A DNA stretch of 64,000 bases from Pedobacter gandavensis (GTDB taxonomy: Bacteria > Bacteroidota > Bacteroidia > Sphingobacteriales > Sphingobacteriaceae): positions 186,001 to 250,000 of the forward strand of contig NZ_WNXC01000010.1 of assembly GCF_014172405.1 (NCBI RefSeq), in the 5' to 3' direction. The translations under genes and the position numbers were made by a program. The notes beneath the pieces were generated by a model, which saw only the letters and a list, made by a program, of their open reading frames with translations, did not search any database and had not been told where the DNA came from. This document shows positions 26,556 through 36,101 of the stretch, piece by piece (the stretch's first letter is position 1; every line of letters begins with the position of its first letter).

Positions 26556-27560
26556 TTATGCTTCTTCATTAATGGATTCCCACAACATATCTTTCAATTC
26601 AGTTAAGCCTTTTTGAGCAACTGAAGAGATAAATAATGATGGAACATGAGCAGGGATCTCCTTTTTCATTTCTGCCATCAACTCTTCATCCAACATATCA
26701 GATTTAGTGATTGCCAATAAATGAGGCTTTTGCATCAATTCCGGATTGTAATCTCTCAATTCAGTTTTAAGAATCTCATATTCTTCAGAAATGGTACGGT
26801 GCGTATCTGCAGGTACCATAAACAGCAATACAGAGTTTCTTTCAATATGACGAAGGAAACGGAAACCTAAGCCTTTACCTTTTGAGGCACCTTCAATAAT
26901 ACCTGGGATATCTGCCATTACGAATGACTTGCCACCACGATAGGCCACGATACCAAGGTTAGGAACCAAAGTAGTAAAAGGATAATCTGCGATTTCTGGT
27001 TTCGCTGCTGACAATACAGAAAGTAAAGTTGATTTACCTGCGTTAGGGAAACCTACTAAACCTACATCAGCCAATACTTTTAATTCTAAAACCATCCATT
27101 GCTCTTTACCTGATTCTCCAGGTTGTGCAAAGCGAGGTGTTTGTAAGGTTGGCGTTTTAAAGTGCCAGTTACCCAATCCACCACGACCACCGGCAGTTAG
27201 AATTTTGGTCTCTCCATCTTTTGTAATTTCGAAAAGCACTTCTCCTGTTTCCGCATCTTTAGCGATGGTTCCAAGGGGTACATCCAAAATTTCATCCTTA
27301 CCAAATTTACCAGAAGAGGTACCGCTTGATCCTGGTTGACCATCTTGAGCAATAATATGCTTACGATATTTTAAGTGGAGTAAAGTCCAGAACTGTGAGT
27401 TTCCTCTCAATATGATGTGTCCACCACGCCCACCATCACCACCATCAGGACCACCTGTAGAAGTGCGTATATCACGATGCAAGTGTGAAGACCCTGCCCC
27501 TCCCTTACCTGAGCGGCAGCATATTTTAACATAATCTACAAAATTTGATCCTTGCGACAT
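26556..27560 (-). CDS. obg: Obg/CgtA ribosome-associated GTPase
   Basis: 334-residue essential GTPase in late 50S assembly. The glycine-rich Obg fold spans residues 1-160 (SGKGGAGSSHLHRD, GGPDGGDGGRGGHIILRG). The G domain has G1 GFPNAGKSTLL (about 168-178), G3 DIPGIIEGAS and G4 AITKSDML (TKSD). There is no long C-terminal OCT extension, as is common in Bacteroidota. It lies 116 bases after adk, with a hairpin terminator between them. Confidence 0.97.
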   Translation of the reverse strand: MSQGSNFVDYVKICCRSGKGGAGSSHLHRDIRTSTGGPDGGDGGRGGHIILRGNSQFWTLLHLKYRKHIIAQDGQPGSSGTSSGKFGKDEILDVPLGTIAKDAETGEVLFEITKDGETKILTAGGRGGLGNWHFKTPTLQTPRFAQPGESGKEQWMVLELKVLADVGLVGFPNAGKSTLLSVLSAAKPEIADYPFTTLVPNLGIVAYRGGKSFVMADIPGIIEGASKGKGLGFRFLRHIERNSVLLFMVPADTHRTISEEYEILKTELRDYNPELMQKPHLLAITKSDMLDEELMAEMKKEIPAHVPSLFISSVAQKGLTELKDMLWESINEEA

Positions 27561-27571
27561 AACCTTCTTTT

Positions 27572-27608
27572 TTAAAAATAAAAAAGCCGACTTATAAAGT
27601 CGGGCTTT
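27572..27608 (-). terminator. Hairpin terminator between adk and obg
   Basis: On the minus strand, AAAAGCCCGACTT pairs with AAGTCGGCTTTT (one bulged base), followed by a T-rich run (27572-27585). It may be leaky, since obg has no other clear promoter in the 116-base gap. A second small hairpin with CCGG arms lies at about 27651-27666. Confidence 0.75.
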
Positions 27609-27676
27609 TGCGATACTGGTTTAAAACAGCACCAAATTTATGATAAATATGCCGGTTTTTCCGGCACATCTTTTTA

Positions 27677-28246
27677 CTAATACTGATCAACAACCGCACG
27701 TAACTCGGTAAAGATCGTATCGATATTACCGATTCCGTTTACTTTACTTAGTTTACCTTGCGCTTCGTAATACGGCAAAACATGAATCGTTTTGCTGAAA
27801 TACTCGTCAATTCTTTTTTGCAATTTATCTGCCTGATCATCCGCACGACCGCTTTCCAACTGACGTTGCGCGATACGTTTGGTTAATTCTTCCTGATCAA
27901 CATCTAAAGCGATTACACCAGCAATACTACTGCCCTTGCTCTCTAAAAACTCATCCAGTGCGATAGCTTGTGGAACTGTACGTGGAAACCCGTCAAATAT
28001 AAAGCCTTTAGCTTCTGGATTTTTATCCACTTCTTCTTCCAACATTGCGATGGTGATAGCATCAGGAACCAATTGTCCGTCTGCGATCAACTCACTTACC
28101 TTCTGCCCTAGTGGGGATTGATTTTTAATGTGAGCCCTAAAAAGGTCACCTGTTGAGATGTGAATCAATTGATACTGATCGATCAATTTCTGAGATTGAG
28201 TGCCTTTGCCTGCACCCGGTGGGCCAAAGAGAACAAAATTAAGCAT
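27677..28246 (-). CDS. adk: Adenylate kinase (short LID form)
   Basis: 189 residues; ATP + AMP to 2 ADP. The P-loop GPPGAGKGTQSQ is at residues 8-19, the AMP-binding segment IHISTGDLFRAHI follows, and GFIFDGFPRTVPQA is near 80-95. At 189 residues it lacks the long zinc-type LID insertion, as in other Bacteroidota Adk proteins. It precedes obg on the same strand, a neighbourhood conserved in Bacteroidota. A promoter element about 300 bases upstream implies a long leader. Confidence 0.97.
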   Translation of the reverse strand: MLNFVLFGPPGAGKGTQSQKLIDQYQLIHISTGDLFRAHIKNQSPLGQKVSELIADGQLVPDAITIAMLEEEVDKNPEAKGFIFDGFPRTVPQAIALDEFLESKGSSIAGVIALDVDQEELTKRIAQRQLESGRADDQADKLQKRIDEYFSKTIHVLPYYEAQGKLSKVNGIGNIDTIFTELRAVVDQY

Positions 28247-28683
28247 TTGGTTTGTCTTTAAAATTAGAAAGTTTCCTGCTTTCGCATGACAACTTTAGTT
28301 TCATGTTTAGTGTAATTATTCAATGATCCCAGCCCCAAATCCTTACCCGGCAAATCCACCTGGGGAAACAAAAAGATTTCAAATCATCTGTTCATTCAGT
28401 CTTCAAAACCAGCCTATCATTTTGAATGACCATTTCTAGAGGATTCAAGGTCAAAACTGAAGATTTCTTAAAGAATTCAGCAATTTTAGCTCGAATTACC
28501 TGTTTTAATGTTCAAAACAAGTAAAGTCCTTTTGAGGTTGCAAATATATAATTATTAATTTAGTATACTTAATTTTTGACAAATTCTTAGCCATGAATTT
28601 GATGTTTATGTTAATAATAGGCCTAAACATCGTGTAAATATAACACTATGGTGTTTAGCCCTTAAAAAACTTCAATAAAAAGC
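28247..28683. other. 437-base gene-free region, long adk leader
   Basis: No open frame of note. If the -7 element at 28541-28548 is used, most of the region is a 290-base 5' leader of adk on the minus strand, long enough to hold a regulatory RNA. I see no match to a known riboswitch or ribosomal leader. The 28550-28680 part is very A/T-rich. Confidence 0.4.
28541..28548 (-). promoter_or_regulatory. Bacteroidota -7 element upstream of adk
   Basis: The minus strand reads TATATTTG, an exact TAnnTTTG match in an A/T-rich surround. No convincing -33 TTTG at 19-21 bases. Confidence 0.35.
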
Positions 28684-29886
28684 TTAAGCGGCAGCAGTTT
28701 TAGAGGGAATTAAAACCCTCGCTCTGGCAGAAATCAGTACAATTACCAAGGCCATACTACTCCATGCAAGCATCTGCCAGGTAGCTCCCTCCCATCCTCC
28801 AAATTTCCAGGCCAGTAAACCGGCATAAGTTCCTACTGCAGCACCGATAAAATAGGTGGTCATGTAAATGGTATTTAGCCGGCTATGCGCCGCTTCATCC
28901 AGGCTATAAATTCTGGTAAAATTGGTGATTTGTGTGGCTTGTACCCCAATGTCGAGAAAGAAGACGCTGATGATCAATACGGCCATAGAAAAAGGGAATA
29001 ATTTGATCAGGATGATACTACCAATGATCATGGACACGGTGATCAACAAAGATTTATACACGCTTCCTTTGTCCGCCAGCTTTCCAAAATACGGGGCTAC
29101 TAAAGCCCCTCCTATAGCAATCAGACCAAATAAACCAATGGTTCCGGCATGAAAATTTAAGGGCGCTGCACTCAAATGAAAAGTCAATGTGGTCCAGAAG
29201 GAACAGAACACGCCAAAAGTGAAGGCACCCAGGATTGCCGCTTGTCGGAGGACACGATATTCTTTGATTAATAACAAGGTAGATTTGAGCAGACTGCCAT
29301 AATTCCCTTTGAATTTTGCCGGTGCTTCTGGAAGGTATATTTTCAAAAGAACGGTCATGATCAGCACCATACACGCGGAAAATCCGAACACGGAACGCCA
29401 GCCAAACCATTCGGTCAGGAGGCCAGCCATCACTCTTGCTCCTAAAATCCCAACGAGGATTCCGGAAAACACCTTTCCTACTGTTGCCCCTCTATTTTCC
29501 TTCCCTAAAGTGGCAGCCATGGGCAGGATGATTTGGGCTGGGGTAGAAAATAATCCGACGAAAAAACTGAGTATGGAGATTTGCAAAAGTGTGGTAGAGA
29601 AACTCACCAAAATCAGCGTTAAGCAAAGTAAAGAAGCCAGTAAAACGATCAGGTTTTTCCGGTTCACCTTATCGCCAAGAGGAAGCAGGAAAAACATTCC
29701 TAATCCATAGCCTAGTTGTGAAATCATAGAGATTTTTCCGATTTCACTCTCTGAAGCCTGCATCGTAATTCCTATTTCCCTAAGAATTGGCTGGTTATAA
29801 TACACGTTTGCTACTATAATTCCTGCGGAAACTGCCATTAAAGGAATCACTCCTACGCGTATCTTTGTACTTTGATTGGGTACCAT
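28684..29886 (-). CDS. MFS transporter
   Basis: 400 residues, about 12 hydrophobic helices. The helix 1 sequence AGIIVANVYYNQPILREIG is characteristic of a DHA1-type subgroup of bacterial MFS efflux proteins. The motif-A-like loop FFLLPLGDKVNRKNLIVLL follows helix 2. It is divergent from the AraC-type regulator (88-base gap), which probably controls it. The substrate is unknown. Confidence 0.87.
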   Translation of the reverse strand: MVPNQSTKIRVGVIPLMAVSAGIIVANVYYNQPILREIGITMQASESEIGKISMISQLGYGLGMFFLLPLGDKVNRKNLIVLLASLLCLTLILVSFSTTLLQISILSFFVGLFSTPAQIILPMAATLGKENRGATVGKVFSGILVGILGARVMAGLLTEWFGWRSVFGFSACMVLIMTVLLKIYLPEAPAKFKGNYGSLLKSTLLLIKEYRVLRQAAILGAFTFGVFCSFWTTLTFHLSAAPLNFHAGTIGLFGLIAIGGALVAPYFGKLADKGSVYKSLLITVSMIIGSIILIKLFPFSMAVLIISVFFLDIGVQATQITNFTRIYSLDEAAHSRLNTIYMTTYFIGAAVGTYAGLLAWKFGGWEGATWQMLAWSSMALVIVLISARARVLIPSKTAAA

Positions 29887-29909
29887 AATTGATCATTTGA
29901 TGAATGCTG

Positions 29910-29917
29910 CAAAGCTA
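29910..29917 (-). promoter_or_regulatory. Bacteroidota -7 element of the MFS gene
   Basis: The minus strand reads TAGCTTTG, an exact TAnnTTTG match, 24 bases before the MFS ATG in the divergent MFS/AraC gap. Confidence 0.45.
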
Positions 29918-29974
29918 TCACCCGAGCAAATCTATAAATGGTAGATATTCATCTTATACTTGTAAAAAGCAACT

Positions 29975-30832
29975 GTGAAAAGATTTATTCAGCATGAAGC
30001 CTTGTTTGTAAGGCATTTTGAAACGGAAAAATGGCCTTTTCCTTTGCACAACCATGACCATTACGAACTGATATTTATTCATTCAGGTAAAGGTGTTCAT
30101 GCCCACAATCAAGTAAATCAGCACTATTCCGGAAGAAGTTTATTTTTACTGGCCCCACAGGATGCACATATTTTTGACATTGAGGAACGCACAGAATTCA
30201 GCGTTTTGAAATTCAACAACTTGTATCTGGAGGGCGTTTCAAATGAAAAGACATCCGCAGCATGGAAAAAACTAGTGGATCATTTACTGGCGATTGGGGC
30301 AACTTATGATACTTGTTTGGTGAAATCTGAGCATGATCTGGAGAAAATCGAACAATTGATGAGGTTAATCGTACAAGAATGGGAGGCGAACTCAGGAACG
30401 GGCAATGAGGTAATGTTTCATTTGATCCGTGCTGTGTTCAGTATACTCAAAAGAAATGCAATTGGAAATATCATCCTTACTCCTTCTTCCAATGGCGATC
30501 TGGTCATTTCAATTATTGAATTTATCCATGCACACATCCATCAACCAGAAGCACTAAAACTTAGCGTACTAGCCCTGCATTTCAACTTTTCACCGAACTA
30601 CCTGAGTAGCTTATTTAAGCGACAGGTAAAGGTTTCAATTAAGCAGTATATTGACGATTACAAATACAAATTGATCGAGACACAGCTTAATTCCGGTGTT
30701 AAGATTAAAAAAGAAATCAGTAATGATTTTGGCTTTAACGACTTGAGTCATTTCCTGAAATTCTTGAAAAAGTATGCGAACGGCGCAGAAGCTATACGAA
30801 GTCGGAATGACAACGGAAAAATGATACCTTAA
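29975..30832 (+). CDS. AraC-family transcriptional regulator
   Basis: 285 residues starting from GTG. The N-terminal cupin begins with HNHDHYELIFIHSGKGVHAHN, typical of the ligand-sensing domain. The C-terminal 100 residues hold two helix-turn-helix motifs: LKLSVLALHFNFSPNYLSSLFK, and the second around GVKIKKEISNDFGFNDLSHFLKFLKK. The usual PxxFR ending is degenerate. The divergent MFS gene is the probable target. Confidence 0.88.
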   Translation: MKRFIQHEALFVRHFETEKWPFPLHNHDHYELIFIHSGKGVHAHNQVNQHYSGRSLFLLAPQDAHIFDIEERTEFSVLKFNNLYLEGVSNEKTSAAWKKLVDHLLAIGATYDTCLVKSEHDLEKIEQLMRLIVQEWEANSGTGNEVMFHLIRAVFSILKRNAIGNIILTPSSNGDLVISIIEFIHAHIHQPEALKLSVLALHFNFSPNYLSSLFKRQVKVSIKQYIDDYKYKLIETQLNSGVKIKKEISNDFGFNDLSHFLKFLKKYANGAEAIRSRNDNGKMIP

Positions 30833-30896
30833 TCAAAAAAAGGGGCTATGAACTTACTATCTTAAACAGTAGCTTTATGAAAAGCACGATCCATCT

Positions 30897-31361
30897 ATGC
30901 GCAGAATACTTTTTTTTACCATCCTGGTTATTGTTCTTCTTAGTGGATTACCGGCATTCTCACAGGAAAGCCCTCAGAATCCTGATCGGATAGTGGGCAA
31001 ATGGATGACTGAAAAAAAGAACCTCATTGTTGAGGTTTACAAGCACGACCATAAGTACAAGGCCAAAATCGTTTGGTTTGATGACACTGATGACCTCAGT
31101 AGGCCTGCAGAAATGAGAAGAGACGACCAAAACCCTGATCCTTCCCTAAGGAAACGCAAGATCTTGGGTCTGGAGATTCTAAAACTACTGGAATACAACC
31201 AGAAAACTAATAGTTGGGAAGATGGCATCATTTACGATGCGCTAACCGGGAAAGAATGGAGTTCCTATGCTTTTATTACGAATAAAGGCCTGTTAAGAGT
31301 GAAAGGATATTGGCATTTCAAGATCTTTTCTAAAAGTGTAGACTTTGTACCGGTTAAATAA
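30897..31361 (+). CDS. Exported DUF2147 protein
   Basis: 154 residues with a signal peptide (MRRILFFTILVIVLLSGLPA, cut near FSQES). The DUF2147 core runs from VGKWMTEKKNLIVEVYKHD through GLEILKLLEYNQKTNSWEDG, IYDALTGKEWSSYAF and LRVKGYWHF. These are lipocalin-like periplasmic proteins of unknown function. It stands alone between the AraC gene and the beta-barrel receptor. Confidence 0.85.
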   Translation: MRRILFFTILVIVLLSGLPAFSQESPQNPDRIVGKWMTEKKNLIVEVYKHDHKYKAKIVWFDDTDDLSRPAEMRRDDQNPDPSLRKRKILGLEILKLLEYNQKTNSWEDGIIYDALTGKEWSSYAFITNKGLLRVKGYWHFKIFSKSVDFVPVK

Positions 31362-31396
31362 CCGCCAAATCCCAGTACTCTCCAGAAAGAACACAG

Positions 31397-31431
31397 AATT
31401 GATTCGTAATTATGCAGAAACCGAATCAATT
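31397..31431 (+). promoter_or_regulatory. Perfect inverted repeat just before the receptor start codon
   Basis: AATTGATTCG (31397-31406) and CGAATCAATT (31422-31431) form a perfect 10-bp stem with a 15-base loop, ending 2 bases before the ATG at 31434. In RNA it would occlude the ribosome landing site; as DNA it could be a dimer operator. Neither is proven. Confidence 0.5.
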
Positions 31432-31433
31432 AC

Positions 31434-33833
31434 ATGTCGAAACCGACTTATTACCTAAGCTTGTTATTACTCTTTACTCTTGGAAATCTGGCCGTTTACG
31501 GGCAATCAAAGGGCAATATTTCCGGAAAAGTATCCGCCTTATCTTCTAAACACCCCATGGAATTTGTGAACATTGTGCTGAAAGCAGCAAAAGATAGCTC
31601 CGTAGTTGTTCATGAAGTTACCGATGGAAAAGGGGCATTTAATTTGAAAGCGGTTCCCTTTGGAAGCTATTTCTTACAGGCAAGTTTTATTGGTTTTGAT
31701 GATGTTAAAACCCCTGTTTTCAGTTTAAATGGGACTAAGACCTTTCCATTGTTTATGGACGACTCGAAACAAACCTTACATGAAGTACAGGTTAGTGCCA
31801 GGAAAGCTATTTTTAGCAATGCAATCGACAGAAAAGTATACCAGGTAGACATGGACCTGATGGCAAAATCCGGATCGGCATCAGAGGTCTTGCAAAATGT
31901 ACCATTGGTACAGGTAGATCTGAATGGCAATGTGAGTTTGAGGAACTCCACTGCGACTATTTTGATCAATGGGAAAGTTTCGCCTTTAATGGGAAAGAAT
32001 GCAGCAGCGGTGTTACAACAACTCCCGGCAAATAGCATTGAAAAGATTGAGGTCATCACCAACCCTTCCGCAAAATATAAACCTGATGGTACAGGTGGCA
32101 TCATCAATATCGTGTTAAAGAAAACGACAAAAAGAGGCTGGAATGGCAATCTGACAGGCAACATAGGCAATCGGGAGCGTTACAACGCCAGTAGTTCTTT
32201 CAGCTATAATCCGGGTCGATTGAATCTTTTTGGCAGTTACAGCATCCGCCAGGACGATCGGATTAGAAAAACCAGTAATGACCGCATTCAGCGAGATCCA
32301 GAAACTGATGCCACTAACAATTATCATGATCAGCTGGAATCTAAAACCCGTCCTTTCTCCCATATTGCGACCTTGGGAATAGACTATAACATCGATGACA
32401 AAAATAGCTTTGGACTATCTGGTAATTATTACCTCAGAAGCCAGTACAAAAACGACCTGACTGTTAAAACGGTAAGCAATTCGACGGGCTTGACACAGGA
32501 TTATGATCGTAAACGGAAAAATTCAGAAGAAGAAAGCAATACCTCAGCCCTCTTATATTTTGAACATAATTTCTCAAAAGAGAATCATAAACTGAGGATG
32601 GAATTCAATATTGCGCATTCACCAGAAACAGAAAACAACCATTTTACCAATAGTTTTCGTTTCCCTATTCAGGCAGATCAGCAAGATTACACCTTGATTA
32701 AACAAACCGCAGATGTGAAAAATCTGACCTTAAACTATGAAAATCCACTCTCTGAAAACAGCAAACTGGAAGCCGGCTATGATGGGCAGTTTAATAAAAA
32801 TGACCTGGACTTTTATGGGGCAGTTTTTCAGCCAGAAGATGGGGCCTTTGTAACTGACGCATTGAAAACCAATCGTTTCATCTATCGGGAACGTATTCAT
32901 GCTTTTTACAGTACATTTTCCCATGAGCAAAACAAAATTTCGGTAATGGTTGGACTAAGAGCAGAGTATACTGACCTTAATTCCGCGTTAATTAGCGCTG
33001 GGACCTCCATCCCAAACCATTACTTTAAAGTTTACCCTACTCTACATTTCAGCTATAAGCTAAATGACCATAAGGAATTGCAATTAAATTACAGCAGAAG
33101 AGTTAGAAGACCGGAAGGCGATGATTTAAATCCTTTTGCAGAGTATGCAGACCCAACGAATATCAGGGTTGGTAATCCATATTTATTGCCGGAAATCATT
33201 CATTCTGTGGAAGCCGGCTACTTATGGCGCAAGAACGGATTGAGTATTTTGCCTGGTATTTATTACCGGTATACCTACAACCGATTCACTTCCATTACTA
33301 CACCATTGAATGATTCCGTACTGGTCACAAAACAACAGAATCTAGCCAATGATCGGGCTATGGGCGCTGATGTGGTCCTGTCGGGAAATATCAACAGCAA
33401 GCTCAACTTAAGCCTGACACCTAATATTTTCTACAATCAGATTGATGCCAGTAATCTGGGTTATTCCAATAAGAAATCGACAATTACCTGGTCGGCTAAT
33501 TTCAATACTGGTTATTTGATTTCAAATACGCTTAGTTTTCAACTGAATTCTATTTACAAATCTTCAAGGCTGAGTCCACAAGGGAAATTTCTACCCAGTT
33601 TTGTGATGAATGCTGCGTTGAGAAAAGATATTTTTACGAAGAAAGGGTCTATTTATCTGGCGGGTTCAGATTTATTTAAGACACAAAGGCAGGAGGTTGA
33701 CTTGCAAGGCCCCTATCTGGTTCAACATGTAAAAACAAGTAGCAATTCGAGAATGATCTATCTTGGATTGAGTTATAATTTTGGCAGTACACCCAAGAAA
33801 AAGAAGGACGTACAGTTTGACAATAGTATATAA
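31434..33833 (+). CDS. Outer-membrane beta-barrel receptor (TonB-receptor-like, OMP_b-brl_3 type)
   Basis: 799 residues. A signal peptide (to about residue 23, VYGQ) is followed by a carboxypeptidase-regulatory-like beta-sandwich (NISGKVSALSSKHPMEFVNIVL). A plug domain has the diagnostic SASEVLQNVPLVQVDLNGNV (residues ~145-164) and NPSAKYKPDGTGGIINIVLKK. A long barrel then ends with YLGLSYNFGS. This is the Bacteroidota outer membrane beta-barrel family, related to TonB-dependent receptors but without a clear TonB box or SusD partner. The ligand is unknown. Confidence 0.87.
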   Translation: MSKPTYYLSLLLLFTLGNLAVYGQSKGNISGKVSALSSKHPMEFVNIVLKAAKDSSVVVHEVTDGKGAFNLKAVPFGSYFLQASFIGFDDVKTPVFSLNGTKTFPLFMDDSKQTLHEVQVSARKAIFSNAIDRKVYQVDMDLMAKSGSASEVLQNVPLVQVDLNGNVSLRNSTATILINGKVSPLMGKNAAAVLQQLPANSIEKIEVITNPSAKYKPDGTGGIINIVLKKTTKRGWNGNLTGNIGNRERYNASSSFSYNPGRLNLFGSYSIRQDDRIRKTSNDRIQRDPETDATNNYHDQLESKTRPFSHIATLGIDYNIDDKNSFGLSGNYYLRSQYKNDLTVKTVSNSTGLTQDYDRKRKNSEEESNTSALLYFEHNFSKENHKLRMEFNIAHSPETENNHFTNSFRFPIQADQQDYTLIKQTADVKNLTLNYENPLSENSKLEAGYDGQFNKNDLDFYGAVFQPEDGAFVTDALKTNRFIYRERIHAFYSTFSHEQNKISVMVGLRAEYTDLNSALISAGTSIPNHYFKVYPTLHFSYKLNDHKELQLNYSRRVRRPEGDDLNPFAEYADPTNIRVGNPYLLPEIIHSVEAGYLWRKNGLSILPGIYYRYTYNRFTSITTPLNDSVLVTKQQNLANDRAMGADVVLSGNINSKLNLSLTPNIFYNQIDASNLGYSNKKSTITWSANFNTGYLISNTLSFQLNSIYKSSRLSPQGKFLPSFVMNAALRKDIFTKKGSIYLAGSDLFKTQRQEVDLQGPYLVQHVKTSSNSRMIYLGLSYNFGSTPKKKKDVQFDNSI

Positions 33834-33868
33834 ATAGCCCATTCCAAAATGGCCAACCATCAACATAA

Positions 33869-35950
33869 TTAGGCTGAAAGAGAAACCATTCTTTGCGGAA
33901 ATAAGCTGCTTTGATAACTTAAAAAACTCCGCTTATGATTCAGGCAGATCGTATAATATAAGCCACGAAAAACCGGAATGATCGCAAAAAATCTATCTAA
34001 ATCCTCCTCAATGTATTTATTCTGATCAAAATAAACCCAATCTTCAGCGAGGAATTTTTCAAACAAATTGACCTGTTCCGCGGTCAATTCCTCTTTATAG
34101 ACCGGATTATCCAGCATTGCCTTCAACACCAGTTTAAAAGTATTTTCGCTTTCTATAAATAACACCATTTTCTCTTCAATTACATCAAATGGTGTTTGTA
34201 CGGTCATAAAGTTGCTGGAATTCATTAAATCAAGGTAAACCAGCTGGTAACTAAAGGTGGCCTCCGCAACCTCCTTAAACAACATTAAGTTTTCCTTCCA
34301 CTGTTCAAATTGATCAAATTGCAACGCATATCTCTTGAAATAATCCAATATCAGTCTATCACGTTGCTCGATCTTTTCTTTTATTCCTTCAATAGATTCC
34401 TGAACTAAACTAATCAGACCTTCACAATCTGCGGTCTGATATTTCTGGCCATCATAACTAAAGCTTCTAATGGCACCAATCTCCAGTTTAATTTCTTCCA
34501 ATAGTTGAAGATCGGATTCAAGTGTGCTGCGTTCCTGATTTTCAATAAACCCCGCCTCATTGAATAATTCCTCATAGCTGACCTCTGTTTCAACAGGACT
34601 ATCGAGGATCGAGGGATCAAAATTGTAATATGGTAACCGATCCTGATAATACCCATAATAGCGTTCATCAAAAAACATATCTTCGTAATGACTTAAAAAA
34701 TCCGATTCGAATTGCTGAAAATCAGTCAACTCCGGTGCATTCGAATAAATAAAATGATGCTCAAAAATCTTTGTGGTTAGCTGTTCTTGTAGTGCTATTT
34801 TATTTGTCAGCAAGTTTGCGGCAAGATCTACAGACACCGCTTTGGCCGGTATGTCAAACGCTTTAATCCTTCGGATACGATCCTCAATATTGGGATGGGT
34901 TGCCCATGGATCAATCCATACAATCCTGGTTCCAGTTGATTTCCAAACCTGATCTATATCCATCCTGGGCAAACCATTTTGGATCTCTATCCTCCTCAAT
35001 GAGGCAAAATGGTTCATCGCGAAATATTGGTTGGGATAAATATTTAAAGGTTTTAAACCTTGACCTATTTTACTTTCGTGGTAACTATGGACCATACTCA
35101 ATGAACTTTCTGCGATTTCCAGGCGCAATAAAGATAAAGCTACCGTTCTGGAGCCCGCAACATGCGTTGCAACTGCATCGGCATGATACTCCATCTCTCT
35201 TGAAAGGGCATAATAATTGACATTCAGAATCTCATAAACCTTTTGCAAGAGGGATTGCATCCCTTTAATGACCAGAGCAGCCAAAACCCCGGCAAGCTTG
35301 AAATAAGAGATGATATCTCCCCAGACATCTAGCGTTCGTTCAAAGTTATCATTCTCATACAGCATATTGCGCAAGACTTTATTGGCACTGTAAACGTAAC
35401 TACCAAGCCGCACACTACGTTGGGAAAAATGTCCAAATTCATGGGCAAGAACTGCCCTCAACTCTTCTTTGGAATGCGTATTTAAAATTCCCATTCCAAT
35501 CTGCAGGTTCATCCTGACTGGAAAAAACATGCTAAAAAACAAGGAATCATAAAATACTCCTGCATTAACTTCCGGGGACAGATAAACTCTTTTAGGAAGG
35601 CGTGTCCCTACCTCATTTGCAATATCTTTAATCAATGCAAATAATACCGGTTCTTCTGCGGCCTTTAGCTCAACCAAAATCCTTTCAGGTTCAGGAATTC
35701 GCGTGAAAATAAATTTAAAAACGAAGATTAAGACAATTGAACCAACCCCTAATAATACCAATCCAAAAATCCAGGTGAACCAGTTAGCATAAAACTCGAT
35801 GAGTAAATAACCAATATAGCCAAGGGCAACAGTTAAACCTATAGCGAAGATGACCAGAAAGATATAGGTAAGAATAAAAAGAAAAATAGAAGCCAAAGCC
35901 TTCTTAGCCATCTTTTTAAACTCCGCTGATGTGGTGATTGCGTTAATCAT
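33869..35950 (-). CDS. Large M48-family membrane metallopeptidase
   Basis: 693 residues. Two N-terminal hydrophobic segments (about 18-45 and 55-82) precede the M48 domain with HEFGH (His170, Glu171, His174) in AVLAHEFGHFSQRS and a third-ligand region SREMEYHADAVA (Glu252/Glu254). Classic HtpX is about 290 residues, so some 400 C-terminal residues are extra; they are helical and charged and have no recognised domain. It may work in membrane-protein quality control, but the large extension suggests another role. It converges on the receptor gene with a 35-base gap. Confidence 0.85.
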   Translation of the reverse strand: MINAITTSAEFKKMAKKALASIFLFILTYIFLVIFAIGLTVALGYIGYLLIEFYANWFTWIFGLVLLGVGSIVLIFVFKFIFTRIPEPERILVELKAAEEPVLFALIKDIANEVGTRLPKRVYLSPEVNAGVFYDSLFFSMFFPVRMNLQIGMGILNTHSKEELRAVLAHEFGHFSQRSVRLGSYVYSANKVLRNMLYENDNFERTLDVWGDIISYFKLAGVLAALVIKGMQSLLQKVYEILNVNYYALSREMEYHADAVATHVAGSRTVALSLLRLEIAESSLSMVHSYHESKIGQGLKPLNIYPNQYFAMNHFASLRRIEIQNGLPRMDIDQVWKSTGTRIVWIDPWATHPNIEDRIRRIKAFDIPAKAVSVDLAANLLTNKIALQEQLTTKIFEHHFIYSNAPELTDFQQFESDFLSHYEDMFFDERYYGYYQDRLPYYNFDPSILDSPVETEVSYEELFNEAGFIENQERSTLESDLQLLEEIKLEIGAIRSFSYDGQKYQTADCEGLISLVQESIEGIKEKIEQRDRLILDYFKRYALQFDQFEQWKENLMLFKEVAEATFSYQLVYLDLMNSSNFMTVQTPFDVIEEKMVLFIESENTFKLVLKAMLDNPVYKEELTAEQVNLFEKFLAEDWVYFDQNKYIEEDLDRFFAIIPVFRGLYYTICLNHKRSFLSYQSSLFPQRMVSLSA

Positions 35951-36101
35951 TATAAGAGAAAAGTACCTGTTGGTTAAAATACTTACAATTATATTAAAAA
36001 TATAATTTATTTAAAAGCAAAAACAAGCACTTTCATCACCAAAAACTTAAAAATACAGAAAGAAAGACAATCCTTAGGAATTATCCCTTTCTAGTTTTGG
36101 G

